A DNA stretch of 64,000 bases from JAPYTK01 sp964401935 (GTDB lineage Bacteria > Myxococcota_A > Polyangia > Polyangiales > Polyangiaceae). Made by a program: the position numbers and the translations under genes. The DNA is taken from positions 1-64,000 of the forward strand of contig CAYOAL010000039.1 in NCBI GenBank assembly GCA_964401935.1, read 5' to 3'. This document shows, in pieces, positions 61,971-64,000 of the stretch. Positions within the stretch are counted from its first letter, which is position 1, and the number at the start of each line of letters is the position of its first letter. A model generated the notes under the pieces. It was not told the DNA's origin. It ran no database searches and saw only the letters and a list, made by a program, of their open reading frames with translations.

Positions 61971-62873
61971 GTGGCCCCCCCTTCCGTCCCTCAGCCGCTC
62001 GAGCAACCCGACGCCGGCGCTCCTCCCGAGGGGCGCGGCCCGCTCATGCTCGTGGGCGCCGCGCTCCTGTTCAGCCTCATGAGCGTGCAGGTGAAGCTCG
62101 CCGGCCGCAGCTTGCCGGTGGAGATGCTTATCCTGGCGCGCGGCGTGGTCACCCTCGTCATGAGCTACGCCTGGGTGCGCCACGCAGGGATCGATCCATG
62201 GGGCCACGACAAGCCGCTGCTCGTGCTCCGCGGGGTGTTCGGGCTCGGCGGTCTCGCCTGCTTCTTCTACGCCGTCACCGCCCTCCCTTTGGCCGAGGTG
62301 ACCATCATCCACTACCTGAACCCGCTGTTCACCACCGCCCTCGCCGCGGTGGTGTTGCGCGAGGCGGTAGGGGGCCGGCTCGCGCTCGCCCTCACCGTCA
62401 GCCTCGCCGGCACGTTCCTCGTGACCCGACCGTCGTTCCTCGTCGGGGGAGGGCCTCCGCTGCCCCTCGCCGGCTCGCTCGCCGCCCTCGGTGGCGCGGT
62501 GTTCAGCGCCTGCGCCTACGTCACGGTCCGCCGGCTCACCCGCCGCGACAATCCCCACGTCATCGTCTTTTACTTCCCGCTCGTGGCGGTGCCGGTGCTG
62601 CTTCCCTTCGCGTGGCGCGCCTGGGTGTGGCCCACCCCCACCGGCTGGCTGCTCCTGCTCGGCATCGGCGTGACCACCCAGCTCGCCCAGGTGCTGCTCA
62701 CCAAGGGCCTCGCGTTGGTGCCGGCCGGACGCGGCACCACCATCGCCTACGTGCAGATCCTGTTCGCCGCCACCTGGGGGCTCCTGTTCTTCGGCGAGTG
62801 GCCCACGGTGTGGAGCGGGGCCGGCGCGCTGCTCATCGGCGGCTCGACCTGGGCGCTCGTGCGTGGACGTTGA
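61971..62873 (+). CDS. EamA-family drug/metabolite transporter
   Basis: 300 aa from GTG 61971; ATG 62046 is an alternative. Ten hydrophobic helices in two EamA repeats: PLMLVGAALLFSLMSVQVKL, VVTLVMSYAW, LRGVFGLGGLACFFYAVTAL and HYLNPLFTTALAAVVL in the first, then ALTVSLAGTFLVTRPSFLV, SLAALGGAVFSACAYVTVRR, LVAVPVLLPFAW, GIGVTTQLAQVLLTKG and the last WSGAGALLIGGSTWALVR. Likely exports a small metabolite by proton antiport. Substrate unknown. The stop lies 25 bp before the start of the downstream dehydrogenase gene. Confidence 0.87.
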   Translation: MAPPSVPQPLEQPDAGAPPEGRGPLMLVGAALLFSLMSVQVKLAGRSLPVEMLILARGVVTLVMSYAWVRHAGIDPWGHDKPLLVLRGVFGLGGLACFFYAVTALPLAEVTIIHYLNPLFTTALAAVVLREAVGGRLALALTVSLAGTFLVTRPSFLVGGGPPLPLAGSLAALGGAVFSACAYVTVRRLTRRDNPHVIVFYFPLVAVPVLLPFAWRAWVWPTPTGWLLLLGIGVTTQLAQVLLTKGLALVPAGRGTTIAYVQILFAATWGLLFFGEWPTVWSGAGALLIGGSTWALVRGR

Positions 62874-62898
62874 CCCGATGATGTCGTACGGGTCTGCC

Positions 62899-63828
62899 AT
62901 GGTTCGGTGGACCGCGGACGACATCCCCTCCTTGATGGACAAGATCGCCGTCGTGACCGGCGCCAACAGCGGCCTCGGCTACGAGACCGCGCTCGAGCTC
63001 GCCCGCCACGGCGCGAGGGTGGTGCTCGCGTGCCGCAGCCTCGACAAGGCCGCGACCGCCGAGGCACGGATCCGCGCGGAGGTGCCGAACGCAGAGCTCG
63101 CGTGCGCCGCGCTCGATCTCGCGAGCCTGGCCTCCGTGCGCGCGTTCGCCGACGGGTTCTGCGCCGACCACGAGCACCTCGACATCTTGTGCAACAACGC
63201 CGGCATTATGGCCATCCCGCGGCGCGAGACCGAGGACGGCTTCGAGATGCAGCTCGGCACCAACCACCTCGGCCACTTCGCGCTCACCGGCTTGCTCCTC
63301 GAGCCCCTCTTCGCGGCGCCGGCGGCCCGGGTGGTCACCGTGAGTAGCCTCGTGCACGTGGTGGGAAAGATCCGCTTCGACGATCTCCAGAGCGTGCGCT
63401 CGTACGAGAAGTGGCTCGCCTACGCGCAGAGCAAGCTCGCCAATCTGCTGTTCACCTACGAGCTCGCGCGAAGGCTCGAAGACGCGGGCCAGAGCACCAT
63501 CGCGGTGGCCGCCCACCCCGGCTACGCCTCCACCCACCTGCAGCTCGCGGCTCCCGAGATGACCGGCTCCTCGTTCACGAAGTCGGTGTTCCAGCTCTCC
63601 AACCGCACCTTCGCGCAGACCGCAGCCATGGGCGCGCTGCCCACGTTGCGCGCCGCCACCGCGCCCGAGGTGCGAAACGGCGATTACTACGGCCCCTCCG
63701 ACTTGTTCGAGAGCCGCGGCTACCCGAAGCGCGTGCGCTCGAACGCCCGCTCGCGCGACCGTGAGGCCCAGCGCAAGCTCTTCGAGGTGTCCGAAGAGCT
63801 CACCGGCGTGCGCTACGGCCTCGCCTGA
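62899..63828 (+). CDS. Short-chain dehydrogenase/reductase (retinol-dehydrogenase-like)
   Basis: 309 aa from ATG 62899; ATG 62878 is an alternative. Rossmann glycine motif in KIAVVTGANSGLGYETAL; NAG motif CNNAGIMAIPRRE; TNHLGHF; the catalytic Ser in VVTVSSLVHVVG; the YxxxK dyad in YAQSKLANLLFTYEL, with Tyr421-422-type spacing intact (Y-A-Q-S-K); and PG motif VAAHPGYASTHLQ. The sequence most resembles retinol-dehydrogenase/WWOX-like SDRs. It uses NAD(P)H on an unknown carbonyl or alcohol. The 3' end overlaps the convergent MYXO-CTERM gene by 29 bp. It is probably cotranscribed with the exporter. Confidence 0.88.
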   Translation: MVRWTADDIPSLMDKIAVVTGANSGLGYETALELARHGARVVLACRSLDKAATAEARIRAEVPNAELACAALDLASLASVRAFADGFCADHEHLDILCNNAGIMAIPRRETEDGFEMQLGTNHLGHFALTGLLLEPLFAAPAARVVTVSSLVHVVGKIRFDDLQSVRSYEKWLAYAQSKLANLLFTYELARRLEDAGQSTIAVAAHPGYASTHLQLAAPEMTGSSFTKSVFQLSNRTFAQTAAMGALPTLRAATAPEVRNGDYYGPSDLFESRGYPKRVRSNARSRDREAQRKLFEVSEELTGVRYGLA

Positions 63829-64000
63829 GGCCCGCCAGCGCGAGGAGCGCGACGAGCGACAGCGAGCGCGCGCTCCCCTCGACCGGCGCGGGGACGCTGC
63901 AAGCACAACCGCCCACCGGTTTCACGCCGCTGCCCGCAGCCCAGGCGTCTACCCCCACCGGCAACACGCGCTCGCCGAGCGACTGGCCGTCGACGAGCAC
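63800..64000 (-). CDS. C-terminal end of a MYXO-CTERM protein (partial)
   Basis: The frame is open to the right edge of the window, so only the last 66 residues are seen; the apparent start at 64000 is not real evidence. They include LVDGQSLGERVLPVGVDAWA and then the sorting signature: a Cys motif (VGGCACSVPAP), a hydrophobic helix (SLSLVALLALAGL) and RRGRSARR. The Cys-x-Cys followed by Pro-x-helix-Arg pattern is the best MYXO-CTERM match in the window. The main domain is outside. Confidence 0.75.
   Translation of the reverse strand: MLVDGQSLGERVLPVGVDAWAAGSGVKPVGGCACSVPAPVEGSARSLSLVALLALAGLRRGRSARR

Overview
This is a high-GC chromosomal window from a member of the Myxococcota, most likely a Polyangia-type myxobacterium. 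That is an inference from content. Five Hanks-type Ser/Thr kinases or kinase-like genes with N-terminal kinase domains, plus a sixth kinase-like gene, lie in 64 kb. There are many lipoproteins with Gly/Ser-rich linkers and Cys-rich domains. At least four proteins end in a MYXO-CTERM-like tail (Cys motif, one hydrophobic helix, Arg cluster). Only one transposase remnant is visible. I see no rRNA, tRNA, CRISPR array, prophage or integrative element.

Layout. 1-2490: a 27-bp minisatellite, a polytopic membrane protein and an IS110 remnant. 2491-6408: a DUF2141-like secreted protein, a Ser/Thr kinase with an internal 45-bp repeat, and two small envelope proteins. 6477-9685: a PhoB/PhoR-type two-component pair followed by two Cys-rich lipoproteins. 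9760-11875: a diadenylate cyclase fused to a YbbR domain, facing a SWIM zinc-finger/nucleoside-deoxyribosyltransferase-like fusion. 11961-18368: a lipoprotein with a MYXO-CTERM protein, a methyltransferase coupled to a PEP-utiliser mobile-domain protein, a divergent MerR regulator with AT-rich palindromic operators, and an enolase-superfamily epimerase. 18523-24255: a pseudokinase, lipoproteins, a LysR-type protein with only the DNA-binding part, a methionine aminopeptidase and a trypsin-like protease. 24377-33814: envelope functions (L,D-transpeptidase, putative murein hydrolase lipoprotein, NTT-like transporter, second trypsin-like protease, OB-fold lipoprotein, GST, VCBS-repeat protein, repeat lipoprotein). 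33965-36872: two tandem kinases. 37069-41147: a BatA/vWA and DUF58 pair, then panB. 41267-46220: a tightly coupled TerB-like/dtd/LysM/kinase operon and a pseudokinase carrying pentapeptide repeats. 46287-51484: a lipoprotein, a coiled-coil protein, a HEAT-repeat membrane protein and an unrecognised 498-aa protein. 51534-53340: an ECF sigma factor with its FecR-like partner. 53459-58212: two acyl-CoA dehydrogenases, a TonB-C/AgmX-like lipoprotein and an acyl-CoA synthetase. 58289-64000: a second L,D-transpeptidase, a class I/II aminotransferase, aat, an EamA exporter, a short-chain dehydrogenase and the end of a MYXO-CTERM protein.

How the genes work together. The window is dominated by signal transduction at the envelope (kinases, pseudokinases, PhoBR, ECF/FecR, c-di-AMP synthesis) and by envelope construction and secretion (L,D-transpeptidases, LysM, lipoproteins, proteases). 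Housekeeping genes (map, dtd, panB, aat) are interspersed. Two start types coexist. Operon-internal and some envelope genes have Shine-Dalgarno sequences. At least eight other genes have a -10-like hexamer 6-9 nt before an ATG or GTG and no SD, which suggests leaderless mRNAs. No stretch longer than about 300 bases lacks a gene or pseudogene; the longest empty piece is 2203-2490.
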